DNA of 14,063 nucleotides from Victivallales bacterium (GTDB lineage: Bacteria; Verrucomicrobiota; Lentisphaeria; Oligosphaerales; Oligosphaeraceae): the NCBI GenBank assembly GCA_017963875.1, contig JAGCTA010000278.1, positions 1 to 14,063 on the forward strand, in the 5' to 3' direction. Below, in pieces: positions 1 through 6,558 of the stretch. Both the position numbers and the translations under genes were made by a program. The notes under the pieces are model-generated. The model saw only the letters and a list, made by a program, of their open reading frames with translations. It did not search any database and was not told the DNA's origin. The number at the start of each line of letters is the position of its first letter. Position 1 is the stretch's first letter.

Positions 1-117
1 TGCGCCTGCATGAGAAAGCTGCTCCTGATACTTCATGCAATGGTCGTGAACGAAACGGATTTCAAGCCAGACTACAAATCGGAGAAAATAATCAAAAAAA
101 CAGATGAGACCGCTTGA
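1..117 (+). CDS. Transposase C-terminus, IS110-like (5' end outside window)
   Basis: Frame 1 is open from the first base to a TGA at 115-117 and encodes 38 residues beginning CACMRKLLLILHAMV. The ACMRKLL-ILHAMV pattern followed by a short polar tail resembles the last helix of IS110/IS116/IS902-family transposases (DEDD-type recombinases), which usually end with a basic MRKLL-ILNAM-like segment. The catalytic RuvC-like and serine-containing domains would lie to the left of the window, so activity cannot be judged. The downstream non-coding stretch up to about 215 could hold the right end of the element. The call rests on one short motif; a chance open frame is possible but less likely, given how well the motif fits. 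Confidence 0.6.
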   Translation, partial: CACMRKLLLILHAMVVNETDFKPDYKSEKIIKKTDETA

Positions 118-132
118 CAAAAACACATTACC

Positions 133-158
133 TCATGTCTCGCGTCTCGTGTCATGTC
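133..158. repeat. Short heptamer tandem repeat
   Basis: Three adjoining 7-bp units, TCATGTC, TCGCGTC and TCGTGTC (133-153), are followed by a partial ATGTC. The consensus is TCRYGTC. The array lies between the transposase remnant and the pseudopilin promoter. The units are short and imperfect, so a chance origin is possible. Confidence 0.45.
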
Positions 159-217
159 CTTCAAAGATGTCTGTGCCGCTATCAGCCACTCTGTTACAAA
201 AATCTTTTGTGTTTCCC

Positions 218-246
218 TTGAAATCGTTTGAAGAAAATAATATAAT
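218..246 (+). promoter_or_regulatory. Sigma70-type promoter for the pseudopilin array
   Basis: A -35 box TTGAAA (218-223) and a perfect -10 box TATAAT (241-246) are separated by exactly 17 bp, in an AT-rich stretch. Transcription would start near 253, leaving a leader of about 50 nt before the first pseudopilin. A GGAG ribosome-binding site at 295-298 sits 6 nt before that ATG. No other promoter this good was seen in front of copies 2 to 4, so it may drive the whole array. Confidence 0.7.
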
Positions 247-304
247 ATAAAATTACAGTATATTATGGCAGAGGTGCAACTACATAACCGACACGGAGCA
301 AACA

Positions 305-1081
305 ATGAACACATTCAGATGCCATCTAACATTTACGTTGATCGAACTACTGGTGGTCATCGCCATTATCGCCATTCTTGCGGCAATGCTATTGCCTGCA
401 TTGGCGAAGGCACGTGAAAAGTCCCGCCAGGTTTCCTGCAAGAACAACATGAAGCAATTCGGCACGATGGCGGCCATCTACGTCGCAGAGGACAATGGCG
501 GATACCTCTTCGGGCGGTCGATTTTGCATTCCGCAAGACCGACAAATAGTGGTTTAAACTGGGTTGAATACGTCTATGCCGCAGATGCGCTTGGCGCTGG
601 CTTCAAATACTACAAACCATATAACTATTCGACATCCCCCAACGGCTGGCAGAACTCACGTTATACGCAACCCATGATCTGCCCGTCAAACACGAATGTG
701 CACGCCATGTGGAACTGGTTCCCCGCCTGCACCAGTTATGGACTCAACTACTACATCAACGCCTATGCAGCATCTTCGGCAGGCTACCTCGGCAAGGAAT
801 CGCAGGTCAAGACCCCTTCCAGCAACGTCCACTTCGCCGAAACATGGGCTGCATCCGAACGCGGCGGCAGAACACACGACGGCAATAAAGTCCTTTACCT
901 CATGGGTGACAAGACATACCATAACACAGGCGTTGCCGCCGCACACGGCAAGGAACGCAACGAGACCTATATGGATGGACACGTCGAAAGCAACAGCGCC
1001 GTTAGAATCAACCAGGACAACAATTACGAAAATATCTGGGCTGTCGATAGTTCCAAGATTGTCTCGGTCGTCAACAACTAA
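305..1081 (+). CDS. Prepilin-like protein with H-X9-DG motif, copy 1 (type A)
   Basis: A 258-residue protein with the type IV prepilin N-terminus. After a 9-residue leader (MNTFRCHLT) comes [13 protein letters not shown], with F10 and the conserved E14 at mature position 5, then a hydrophobic helix ending in [10 protein letters not shown]. The globular part has conserved SCKNN, CPSN and TSYG stretches. It ends with [14 protein letters not shown], the H-X9-DG signature (H214, D224, G225) of pseudopilin-like families expanded in Lentisphaerota and Planctomycetota. The residue before the expected cleavage point is Thr rather than Gly. The likely location is the inner membrane or periplasm as a minor pilin or secretion pseudopilin; the substrate is unknown. 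The GGAG at 295-298 supports this start. The stop is the first of four consecutive in-frame TAA codons. Closest to copy 2. Confidence 0.92.
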   Translation: MNTFRCHLTFTLIELLVVIAIIAILAAMLLPALAKAREKSRQVSCKNNMKQFGTMAAIYVAEDNGGYLFGRSILHSARPTNSGLNWVEYVYAADALGAGFKYYKPYNYSTSPNGWQNSRYTQPMICPSNTNVHAMWNWFPACTSYGLNYYINAYAASSAGYLGKESQVKTPSSNVHFAETWAASERGGRTHDGNKVLYLMGDKTYHNTGVAAAHGKERNETYMDGHVESNSAVRINQDNNYENIWAVDSSKIVSVVNN

Positions 1082-1128
1082 TAATAATAAAAGCAACAAA
1101 CTCACTTAACACTAAAAGGATTCTTTCC

Positions 1129-1887
1129 ATGAAACGTCTTGCATTATTCACGCTCATTGAACTGCTGGTTGTCATCGCTATCATAGCGATTCTGGCCGCG
1201 ATGCTATTGCCAGCGCTGGCAAAGGCTCGTGAGAAAGCGCGTGAAATTTCCTGCAAGAACAACTTAAAGCAATTTGGAACAGCGTCCGCGATATATACTT
1301 CAGAAGATAATGGCGGTTATTTATACGGGCGGCAAGTCATGCACGCCAAACGCCCAGGGAGTTCTCCACTGAACTGGGCCGAATATGCATACGAGACGGA
1401 TATGCTTGGAACTGGTTCAAAAACAATCACTCCAATCAACAACAGTGCATGGACGCAGACCAAGTACTCCCCCGTTTTCAAATGTCCCGCCAATTCAAAC
1501 AACTATGCGAACTGGAACTGGTTCCCGATTTGCACCAGTTATGGCATGAACCTATACATCAATGCCTATGCTGCCCCTTCAATAAACTACCTCGGTAAGG
1601 AATCGCAAGTGAAGTCTCCGTCCGACTATGTCCACATGGCCGATACATGGGCGGCTATTGAACGCGCAAACAGAACTCTTGACACAGGCGATAGAATCAT
1701 CTACCTCAATAGCTACACGACCTACCTCAACACTGGCGTCGCCGCCGCACACGGGAAAAACCGCAACGAACTGTATCTTGACGGACATGTCGAGGGACAC
1801 AGTTCCGTAAGGATCAACAAGGACAATAACGCCGAAAACATCTGGGCTGTCGATAGTTCCAAGATTGTCTCTATCGTCAACAATTAA
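1129..1887 (+). CDS. Prepilin-like protein with H-X9-DG motif, copy 2 (type A)
   Basis: A 252-residue paralogue of the preceding gene, 47 bp downstream, with an AAAGGA site at 1115-1120. The leader is only six residues (MKRLAL) before F7; Leu is at the cleavage -1 position and E11 is kept. The same order follows: hydrophobic helix, SCKNN, CPAN, CTSYGMN, GKESQVK, then the C-terminal [14 protein letters not shown] (H208, D218, G219). The tail [15 protein letters not shown] is almost the same as in copy 1, and 32 nt near the 3' end are identical to it, although the 5' parts of the two genes differ at many synonymous sites. Probably co-transcribed with its neighbours. The role is inferred from the fold only: a pilus- or secretion-type pseudopilin of unknown cargo. 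Confidence 0.92.
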   Translation: MKRLALFTLIELLVVIAIIAILAAMLLPALAKAREKAREISCKNNLKQFGTASAIYTSEDNGGYLYGRQVMHAKRPGSSPLNWAEYAYETDMLGTGSKTITPINNSAWTQTKYSPVFKCPANSNNYANWNWFPICTSYGMNLYINAYAAPSINYLGKESQVKSPSDYVHMADTWAAIERANRTLDTGDRIIYLNSYTTYLNTGVAAAHGKNRNELYLDGHVEGHSSVRINKDNNAENIWAVDSSKIVSIVNN

Positions 1888-1927
1888 CTGCCCCCCTTTA
1901 AAAATAAATTAGCCATAAGGAGGCAAC

Positions 1928-2683
1928 ATGAGAAAGCATTTACTACAGTTTACACTCATTGAACTGCTCGTAGTCATCGCCATTATTGCGATTCTTGCCG
2001 CAATGTTGCTCCCCGCATTGTCAAAGGCACGCGAAAAAGCCCGCCAGATTTCCTGCAAGAACAACCTGAAGACATTGGGCACATTTACGCAGATGTATGT
2101 TGCGGACGACCCAGGAGGATATTATTTCGGACATACGCTTTATGGCAATGTCCGCCCGAATTCAACGTTGAACTGGGTTGAATGGTACCACCATAATGCC
2201 AATATGGGCGACGACATGGGCAAAAAGCCCTTGACAACCTACGTAGGCAGTGAAGGATACATGCATTCCACCCTCAAATGTCCGTCGAATGTCAACAACT
2301 ACTGCCAGTGGAACTGGACGCCGACCATCACGAGTTACGGCATGAACACCTACGTCTATGCTTATTCCAACGACAACAGGTTCATGCAGAAGGAATCCAA
2401 GAACAAGAATCCGTCTGGGTCAGTCTATTTCGCGGAAACGTGGTCCTGGTTCGAGAAGCAGGGTATGGTTGACAAAGGCTGCGCCTACGACTGGTGCCGC
2501 CTTCTCAAAGATCAAAAACGCTGTGTTGGCCTCTATGGCGGACACGGCAAGGAACGCAATGAACTCTACATGGACGCCCATGTCGAGAGCAACAGTGCCG
2601 TCAAAGTCCGCAAGGATACGCTCACAGAAGATACCTGGAATGCCGCATCCAATGGGACCGAAGTCATCAGCGTCGTCAACTGA
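1928..2683 (+). CDS. Prepilin-like protein, copy 3 (type B, H-X9-DA variant)
   Basis: A 251-residue protein that starts 40 bp after copy 2, behind the strongest Shine-Dalgarno site of the array (AAGGAGG, 1917-1923, 4 nt before ATG). The seven-residue leader MRKHLLQ puts Gln before F8; E12 is present. It belongs to a second type shared with copy 4: [26 protein letters not shown] and a tail of KVRKD-EDTWN-ISVVN. The usual H-X9-DG motif reads H206-X9-D216-A217, so the glycine is replaced by alanine, while the surrounding residues ([17 protein letters not shown]) are intact. The frame is uninterrupted and the rest is well conserved, so it is probably functional. Substrate and assembly system are not encoded nearby. 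Confidence 0.91.
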   Translation: MRKHLLQFTLIELLVVIAIIAILAAMLLPALSKAREKARQISCKNNLKTLGTFTQMYVADDPGGYYFGHTLYGNVRPNSTLNWVEWYHHNANMGDDMGKKPLTTYVGSEGYMHSTLKCPSNVNNYCQWNWTPTITSYGMNTYVYAYSNDNRFMQKESKNKNPSGSVYFAETWSWFEKQGMVDKGCAYDWCRLLKDQKRCVGLYGGHGKERNELYMDAHVESNSAVKVRKDTLTEDTWNAASNGTEVISVVN

Positions 2684-2720
2684 CACGGCATTCAGTGTGT
2701 TCTTGATATAGAATAAAAGG

Positions 2721-2882
2721 AATACCCTGGGTATCGCTGCAGCGCATGGAAACGAGCGAAACGAGACGTATCTTGACGGCCATGTCGAGAGCAACAAGGC
2801 GGTTCGAATCAACTCGGAGAACAACTCCGAGGCCATCTGGGCCTGCGACAGTTCCAAAATCGTATCCGTCGTCAACAAATGA
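2721..2882 (+). pseudogene. 3' remnant of a fifth prepilin-like gene (type A)
   Basis: An open stretch without a start codon translates as NTLGIAAAHGNERNETYLDG, then HVESNKAVRIN and a tail ending [10 protein letters not shown] before TGA at 2880-2882. This is the last quarter of a type A pseudopilin, including an intact H-X9-DG motif and the type A tail. The matching frame is closed by a TAG at 2709-2711, just inside the junction, and the whole N-terminal part (leader, helix, SCKNN, CPSN) is absent. The homology begins abruptly near 2721, 38 bp after the copy 3 stop, as expected if a deletion or unequal recombination joined copy 3 to the end of another copy. The reading frame has stayed clean, so the loss may be recent, or the segment may still supply sequence for recombination. 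Confidence 0.88.
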
Positions 2883-2943
2883 CGATGAATCTGATATATC
2901 TTTGAGTGCATTTGCATGGAACGAAAAATAAGGTGAAAGACAA

Positions 2944-3696
2944 ATGAAGATGCTCCGATTTACACTGATTGAGTTGCTGGTGGTCATTGCCATCATTGCG
3001 ATTCTCGCGGCGATGCTGCTACCAGCACTATCGAAGGCGCGAGAGAAGGCACGTCAGATTTCCTGCAAGAACAATATGAAAACCCTTGGGACTTTCTCCG
3101 CGATGTATGTGTCGGACGACCCTAGCGGCTACTATTTTGGCAGGAGTCTTTACGGCAACGTCCGCCCAAATTCCTATCTGAATTGGCTTGAATGGTATCA
3201 CCATCATGGGAACATGGGAGACTTTGTCGGGGAAGTTGTTCTGACAACCAGACCGACATATACACAGGCCTTGCTGCACTCCACGCTGAAATGCCCGTCG
3301 AATAAAAGCAACTTTGGCCAGTGGAACTGGAATTGTTGCATCACGAGTTATGGAATGAATGAATTTATCAACGCATATAGTGCCGCCTCCTATCCGCGAT
3401 ATATCGGCAAAGAATCACAGAACAAGAAACCGTCTAGCACCGTCTATTACGCCGAAACATGGTCATGGTTTGAACTTCAGGGATTGACCGACGACCGTTG
3501 CGAACAGAGTATTGTCTTCTGTCTTAAGGATGGGCACCGTTGCGTCGGCATCTATGGCGCACATGGAAAAGAGCGCAATGAAACATACATGGACGGACAC
3601 GTCGAAAGCAACAGCGCTGTCAAAGTCCGTAAGGACAATCTCTGTGAAGACACATGGAACGTCGCCGACGCGGATGTCATCAGCGTCGTCAATTGA
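2944..3696 (+). CDS. Prepilin-like protein with H-X9-DG motif, copy 4 (type B)
   Basis: A 250-residue protein, last of the array, preceded by AGGTGA at 2931-2936. It has the shortest leader (MKMLR) before F6, so Arg is at the cleavage -1 position; E10 is kept. It shares the type B features of copy 3: [26 protein letters not shown], and the KVRKDN-EDTWN-ISVVN tail. It has the standard H-X9-DG (H207, D217, G218). The gap of about 260 bp before it is taken up by the remnant of a fifth copy. It is 22 residues longer than copy 3 in no single place: the differences are scattered small insertions in the middle. Expected to be a membrane-anchored pilin-like protein; function unknown. Confidence 0.92.
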   Translation: MKMLRFTLIELLVVIAIIAILAAMLLPALSKAREKARQISCKNNMKTLGTFSAMYVSDDPSGYYFGRSLYGNVRPNSYLNWLEWYHHHGNMGDFVGEVVLTTRPTYTQALLHSTLKCPSNKSNFGQWNWNCCITSYGMNEFINAYSAASYPRYIGKESQNKKPSSTVYYAETWSWFELQGLTDDRCEQSIVFCLKDGHRCVGIYGAHGKERNETYMDGHVESNSAVKVRKDNLCEDTWNVADADVISVVN

Positions 3697-3715
3697 TTTC
3701 AAGAGTTGAAGCCTA

Positions 3716-3731
3716 TTGCCAAGTCTGGCAA
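3716..3731 (+). other. Small hairpin after the pseudopilin array
   Basis: TTGCCA (3716-3721) and TGGCAA (3726-3731) form a perfect 6-bp stem with a 4-nt loop, 20 bp after the copy 4 stop. No T-run follows, so it is a weak candidate for a transcript end or an RNA-stabilising hairpin. Confidence 0.35.
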
Positions 3732-3761
3732 AATCGAATTCGGAGCGTAACTCATTGTTCT

Positions 3762-3955
3762 GGAGTCCCCGAAGGAGCCAAACATGAGCCCTGCCCTCGA
3801 AGGGGCCAAATATGAGGCCTGCCCTCGAAGAGGCCAAACATGAGAACCAGACCCCGAAGGGGTCAAATATCAGTAACCCCAGGTTGAGCGAAGCGAAACC
3901 TGGGGAAATCGAACCGAAAGAATTCCGACCTCGAAGAGGTCGAACCTATCCTCGT
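3762..3955. repeat. Cluster of GAA-loop palindromes (REP-like)
   Basis: At least six palindromes in about 180 bp place a GAA triloop on a C-G closing pair. The best are GACCCC-GAA-GGGGTC (3850-3864, perfect), CGACCTC-GAA-GAGGTCG (3926-3942, perfect 7-bp stem) and CCCCAGGTT/AACCTGGGG (3877-3885 and 3897-3905), whose loop contains GCGAAGC at 3888-3894. Weaker versions centre on 3771-3773, 3799-3801 and 3827-3829. Several are separated by a CCAAAYATGAG-type linker (3779-3787, 3807-3815, 3835-3843), so the units are degenerate direct repeats as well. No credible gene is present. Part of the cluster recurs in inverted orientation at 5289-5360. This is the pattern expected of dispersed palindromic elements; no associated transposase is visible here. 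Confidence 0.75.
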
Positions 3956-4001
3956 GGGGATTAGAGCATTAGGAATACAGCGAAAACAAAACCTTTTGAT
4001 A

Positions 4002-4036
4002 ACATCTCAAAAATTCTCAAAATTATTCAAAATTTT
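4002..4036. other. Three A-tracts phased at 10 bp (probable bent DNA)
   Basis: A-runs begin at 4009, 4019 and 4029, each embedded in a TCAAAA unit, so their spacing equals the helical repeat. Such phasing usually gives intrinsic curvature. It lies about 130-150 bp before the oxidoreductase start and may act as an upstream activating or protein-binding region. Confidence 0.45.
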
Positions 4037-4078
4037 CTCATGCTGAGCAATTGCCAGCAGATAATTTCCGATTAAAGT

Positions 4079-4113
4079 AATCAGCGGTTGTGGCAATGCT
4101 TCAACCGCTGATT
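4079..4113. promoter_or_regulatory. 12-bp inverted repeat upstream of the oxidoreductase
   Basis: AATCAGCGGTTG (4079-4090) and CAACCGCTGATT (4102-4113) form a perfect 12-bp stem with an 11-nt loop, ending 47 bp before the oxidoreductase ATG. A weak -10-like TATTAT follows at 4117-4122. The loop (TGGCAATGCT) is the near-complement of AGCAATTGCCA at 4046-4056, which is itself in an imperfect palindrome (4041-4059). It could be an operator, an attenuator or a terminator of upstream transcription; only a weak T-rich tract follows, so a terminator is not the clear winner. Confidence 0.5.
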
Positions 4114-4160
4114 TGGTATTATCAACAAATAGGTGAAGGAACCGCATAGGAGCAAGTCAA

Positions 4161-5171
4161 ATGGTAAGAATTGGAATCATTGGCGCAGGCCGCATGGGCA
4201 ATTCCCACGCAGGGAATCTCAAACTCATCAAGGATGCGCAATTGACGGCAGTTTATGACATCAATCCAGAGAAATCCGCTGCATTTGTGGAGAAATTCCC
4301 TGGTATCCGCGTCTGCAATTCAGCGGCGGAAGTCGCCGAGTCATCGGATGTGGATTTGGTTCTGGTGACATCCCCCACATACTGCCATGAGGAAGGCGTC
4401 ATGGCAATCATGAAAACAGGGAAACCGATTTTCTGTGAAAAGCCGCTGTGCCGCACCCGTGAACAACTGGCCCGCCTTGCACCACTGGTCAAGTCCTACT
4501 CAAATCTGTTCGCCATCGGCTTTGTCCGTCGCTATTCCCCCGCGACAATGGTAATGAAGCAACTTCTCGCCGAAGGAAAAATCGGCAAGCCCATCTGCGC
4601 TTCCGTCAACTGCACATTCGGCGGTTTCAAACGCGAATGGGGCGACTGGTTCGCCGATTACGAGAAGTCGGGCGGCGCACCGCTTGACATGCTTGCGCAC
4701 CACTGCGACCTCATCAACATGATGCTCGGCAAGCCGAAGACCGTCTATGCGCAATCATTGATGTTGAACCCCAAGGCCGAAAAGCCCGCAGACTACGTCT
4801 CGGCGACAGCCGTCTGCCCGAGTGGCGTCATCGTCAACCTAGAATGCTCCTGGCTGCGCAGTGGACCCTCAGCGACTTACATGGTCGTCTATGGCGACAA
4901 AGGGACGCTTCGCCTTTCGGACGCAAACGGCGTCGAATTCTTCGCCGTAGGCAATCCGACACCTGAGAAGATGTCCATTGACGAAGGTCTGACGGGTCAG
5001 TTGCAGGAAGTCATCAGCGGTGGCATGTACGCCATCGAAATGGGCACGCTGATCGATTGCATCAAGAACGGCACAAAACCCCGTGCAACTGCAGACGACG
5101 CCATCGCCGCTATGCATTTCTGCCTCGCTATGCTCGAATCCTCCGAAACAGGCAAGGTGATTGAACTCTAA
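4161..5171 (+). CDS. Gfo/Idh/MocA-family oxidoreductase (inositol dehydrogenase-like)
   Basis: A 336-residue cytoplasmic NAD(P)-dependent dehydrogenase of typical family length. The N-terminal Rossmann fold starts with GIIGAGRMG (residues 5-13), with an acidic D33 after the second strand that favours NAD over NADP. The family EKP motif is at 93-95 (FCEKPL), with K94 the expected catalytic lysine. The substrate-domain signature GGAPLDMLAHHCDL (171-184) supplies D176, H180 and D183. GFVRRY (120-125) resembles the GFMRRY stretch of myo-inositol 2-dehydrogenases, so an inositol or related polyol/sugar is a reasonable substrate, but the family is broad. AGGAG at 4148-4152 lies 8 nt before ATG. The gene is monocistronic: a 12-bp palindrome stands before it, a strong terminator after it, and inverted repeat copies flank both sides. 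Confidence 0.9.
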   Translation: MVRIGIIGAGRMGNSHAGNLKLIKDAQLTAVYDINPEKSAAFVEKFPGIRVCNSAAEVAESSDVDLVLVTSPTYCHEEGVMAIMKTGKPIFCEKPLCRTREQLARLAPLVKSYSNLFAIGFVRRYSPATMVMKQLLAEGKIGKPICASVNCTFGGFKREWGDWFADYEKSGGAPLDMLAHHCDLINMMLGKPKTVYAQSLMLNPKAEKPADYVSATAVCPSGVIVNLECSWLRSGPSATYMVVYGDKGTLRLSDANGVEFFAVGNPTPEKMSIDEGLTGQLQEVISGGMYAIEMGTLIDCIKNGTKPRATADDAIAAMHFCLAMLESSETGKVIEL

Positions 5172-5204
5172 TCTCCAAACTAGCGGGCGGAGCACAAAAC
5201 AAAA

Positions 5205-5245
5205 AAAACGGGCGGGGACGGTATTTGCCGATTCCCGCCTGTTTT
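5205..5245. terminator. Strong bidirectional intrinsic terminator
   Basis: The left arm AAAACGGGCGGGGACGG (5205-5221) pairs with the right arm CCG-TTCCCGCCTGTTTT (5228-5245) through about 17 bp, with two G-T pairs and one bulged A, leaving a 6-nt loop. A T-run ends the plus-strand side and an A-run (5195-5208) precedes it, giving a U-tract on the minus strand too. It lies between the convergent oxidoreductase and DUF481 genes and can serve both. Confidence 0.85.
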
Positions 5246-5288
5246 ATGTCTATACTCTTTTATAAACGCTCTATTCCCTTATCTTATG

Positions 5289-5360
5289 GGTAGGTTCGTT
5301 CTCTCCTAGGTCGGAATACATCGGGTTGGCTTTTCACTCAGGTTTCGCTTCGCTCAACCT
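5289..5360 (-). repeat. Inverted copy of the upstream GAA-hairpin repeat
   Basis: Read on the minus strand, 5360-5339 is identical over 22 bp to 3881-3902 (the arm and GCGAAGC loop). This is followed, after a gap of similar length (21 versus 19 nt), by a shared ATTCCGACCT (5317-5308 versus 3922-3931) and then, 9 nt on, by CGAACCTA (5298-5291 versus 3941-3948). The order and spacing of all three blocks are kept, so this is one element of about 70 bp present twice in opposite orientation, on either side of the oxidoreductase gene. No coding potential was recognised in it. Confidence 0.75.
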
Positions 5361-5384
5361 AGGATTGCCCCCTTAGAATCCTTC

Positions 5385-5422
5385 TAGAACCTCCAGAAAC
5401 TAACTACGCTCCAGAGGCTCTA
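5385..5422 (-). terminator. Hairpin after the DUF481 gene
   Basis: In minus-strand RNA, 5422-5410 pairs with 5397-5385 over 13 bp, including three G-U pairs, with a 12-nt loop. It lies 28 bp beyond the DUF481 stop. There is no U-run after it, so it may be a processing or stabilising hairpin, with the terminator at 5205-5245 providing the actual end. Confidence 0.4.
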
Positions 5423-5450
5423 GACGAACATTGGAAAGAGGAACACGTCA

Positions 5451-6497
5451 TTATTCCCAATGGAGGAGCAGACGGCCGAAGTAGGTGGTGTCAAGACGAT
5501 CCATCCCGCGAGCAACACGGCTGGTGTACTCATTGCTGACACCGAGGCGGACGGACCAGTACTTGCTACCGCCGAGCGGAATGTCAATGGCACTCTCATG
5601 TAGCAAGCGATAGTCATCCATCCAGTCGTCCACGGCTGGAGTATAGGTAAGGTCGGTAACAAGTTTTCCAAGATCCTTGATTCCAAGGAACTTGTGGATT
5701 TTCAACTCATGATGGTAATTGAACTCGACGGCAACGTTGTCATCATCTTTCAATCCAACAAAGTATTTTTTGTTCTGATAGATAAGACCAGCGCGCAGCC
5801 GAATCTGCGTATCTTCTTCCTTGATGATATAGTAGCCATAGCCAGCGCCAACGGTCAGGAAACGTTTATAATTGTCAAACTTGTCCCGTTCGGCCTCGGC
5901 GCGGACATACCATGAATTGTTCGTGCCAGCGATCATGCGCTCAAAGTCAGCCTTGCCGATGATTTCCTCATCCGTCTTCACGCCATTCTCGCGACCATAT
6001 TTTCCGCGCAGCGAAAGAACCAACTTGTCATCAGGACCTGCCAGCGTGGCCTTGGCACCGCCGCTGAAAACAGTCTTTTCGGTATTGCCCGTCTTGCCGT
6101 CAATGCTGAAATCAGCCTCGTAGGCCCATTTGCGGGGCGGTGGGGGCTTGGGCAGAGTCGGGTCAACGCCACCGAGTTTCCATACGGTCTGGATAGCGGA
6201 CGGCTCGACGGCCTTGTCGCCAACTGTCGTCTTTCCATCTTTTGTACCAAGTGTCCCTTCGATTTTCCCTTCGGGAAGCGCCACCATGACTGGACCATCC
6301 GTTGCGATGTTTGCCACTTTGGCGCGATCGATTTCCAAGTCACCAGCGAAATCGGTTGCAATTTTGACCTTGCCGTCAAAAACCTCGGAGATTTTGCCCT
6401 TCAGCACAGAGCCGTCGTTCAGCGTAATCTGGTCAGCAACAATGCTTATACTGGCCGTGATAGCCGCCAACGCCATCATTTTCAGCACTTTTTTCAT
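5451..6497 (-). CDS. DUF481 (YdiY-type) outer-membrane beta-barrel protein
   Basis: A 348-residue exported protein. A typical signal peptide (MKKVLKMMALAAITASISIVA, residues 1-21, predicted cut before D22) is followed by a small all-beta segment (DQITLNDGSVLKGKISEV through AGDLEIDRAKVANIATD, 22-67) commonly found ahead of DUF481 in Planctomycetota and relatives. A proline linker (PKPPPP, 116-121) leads into the barrel domain (about 123-348), which has alternating amphipathic strands such as WYVRAEAERDKF and LTVGAGYGYYII and ends in LLLHWE. E. coli YdiY belongs to the same family; its function is not established. GAGGTG lies just ahead of the ATG, supporting this start. It stands alone on the minus strand and is convergent with the oxidoreductase. 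Barrel topology is inferred, not predicted by software. Confidence 0.85.
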   Translation of the reverse strand: MKKVLKMMALAAITASISIVADQITLNDGSVLKGKISEVFDGKVKIATDFAGDLEIDRAKVANIATDGPVMVALPEGKIEGTLGTKDGKTTVGDKAVEPSAIQTVWKLGGVDPTLPKPPPPRKWAYEADFSIDGKTGNTEKTVFSGGAKATLAGPDDKLVLSLRGKYGRENGVKTDEEIIGKADFERMIAGTNNSWYVRAEAERDKFDNYKRFLTVGAGYGYYIIKEEDTQIRLRAGLIYQNKKYFVGLKDDDNVAVEFNYHHELKIHKFLGIKDLGKLVTDLTYTPAVDDWMDDYRLLHESAIDIPLGGSKYWSVRLGVSNEYTSRVARGMDRLDTTYFGRLLLHWE

Positions 6498-6558
6498 TTT
6501 TCACCTCATGGTTATTGTTGAAACCTGCTTCCTGCATACGCACAGGAAAAATGAATTG

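Noticed and set aside
686..1105. 139-codon minus-strand frame and the overlapping 137-codon plus-strand frame inside copy 1
   Set aside because: Both lie entirely over the well-supported pseudopilin, lack ribosome-binding sites and give low-complexity products; similar shadows over the other genes were dropped for the same reason.
2746..2931. Open frame of 61 codons over the pseudopilin remnant
   Set aside because: It is in a different frame from the recognisable HGNERNETYLDG translation and encodes an arginine- and threonine-rich shadow product.
305..3696. A complete type II secretion or type IV pilus operon
   Set aside because: No ATPase, platform protein, secretin or prepilin peptidase gene is present; only prepilin-like subunits are encoded.
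3762..3955. Repeat cluster as a possible CRISPR array
   Set aside because: Units are degenerate, unevenly spaced and without conserved repeats of 25-37 bp or unique spacers; each is a self-contained palindrome.
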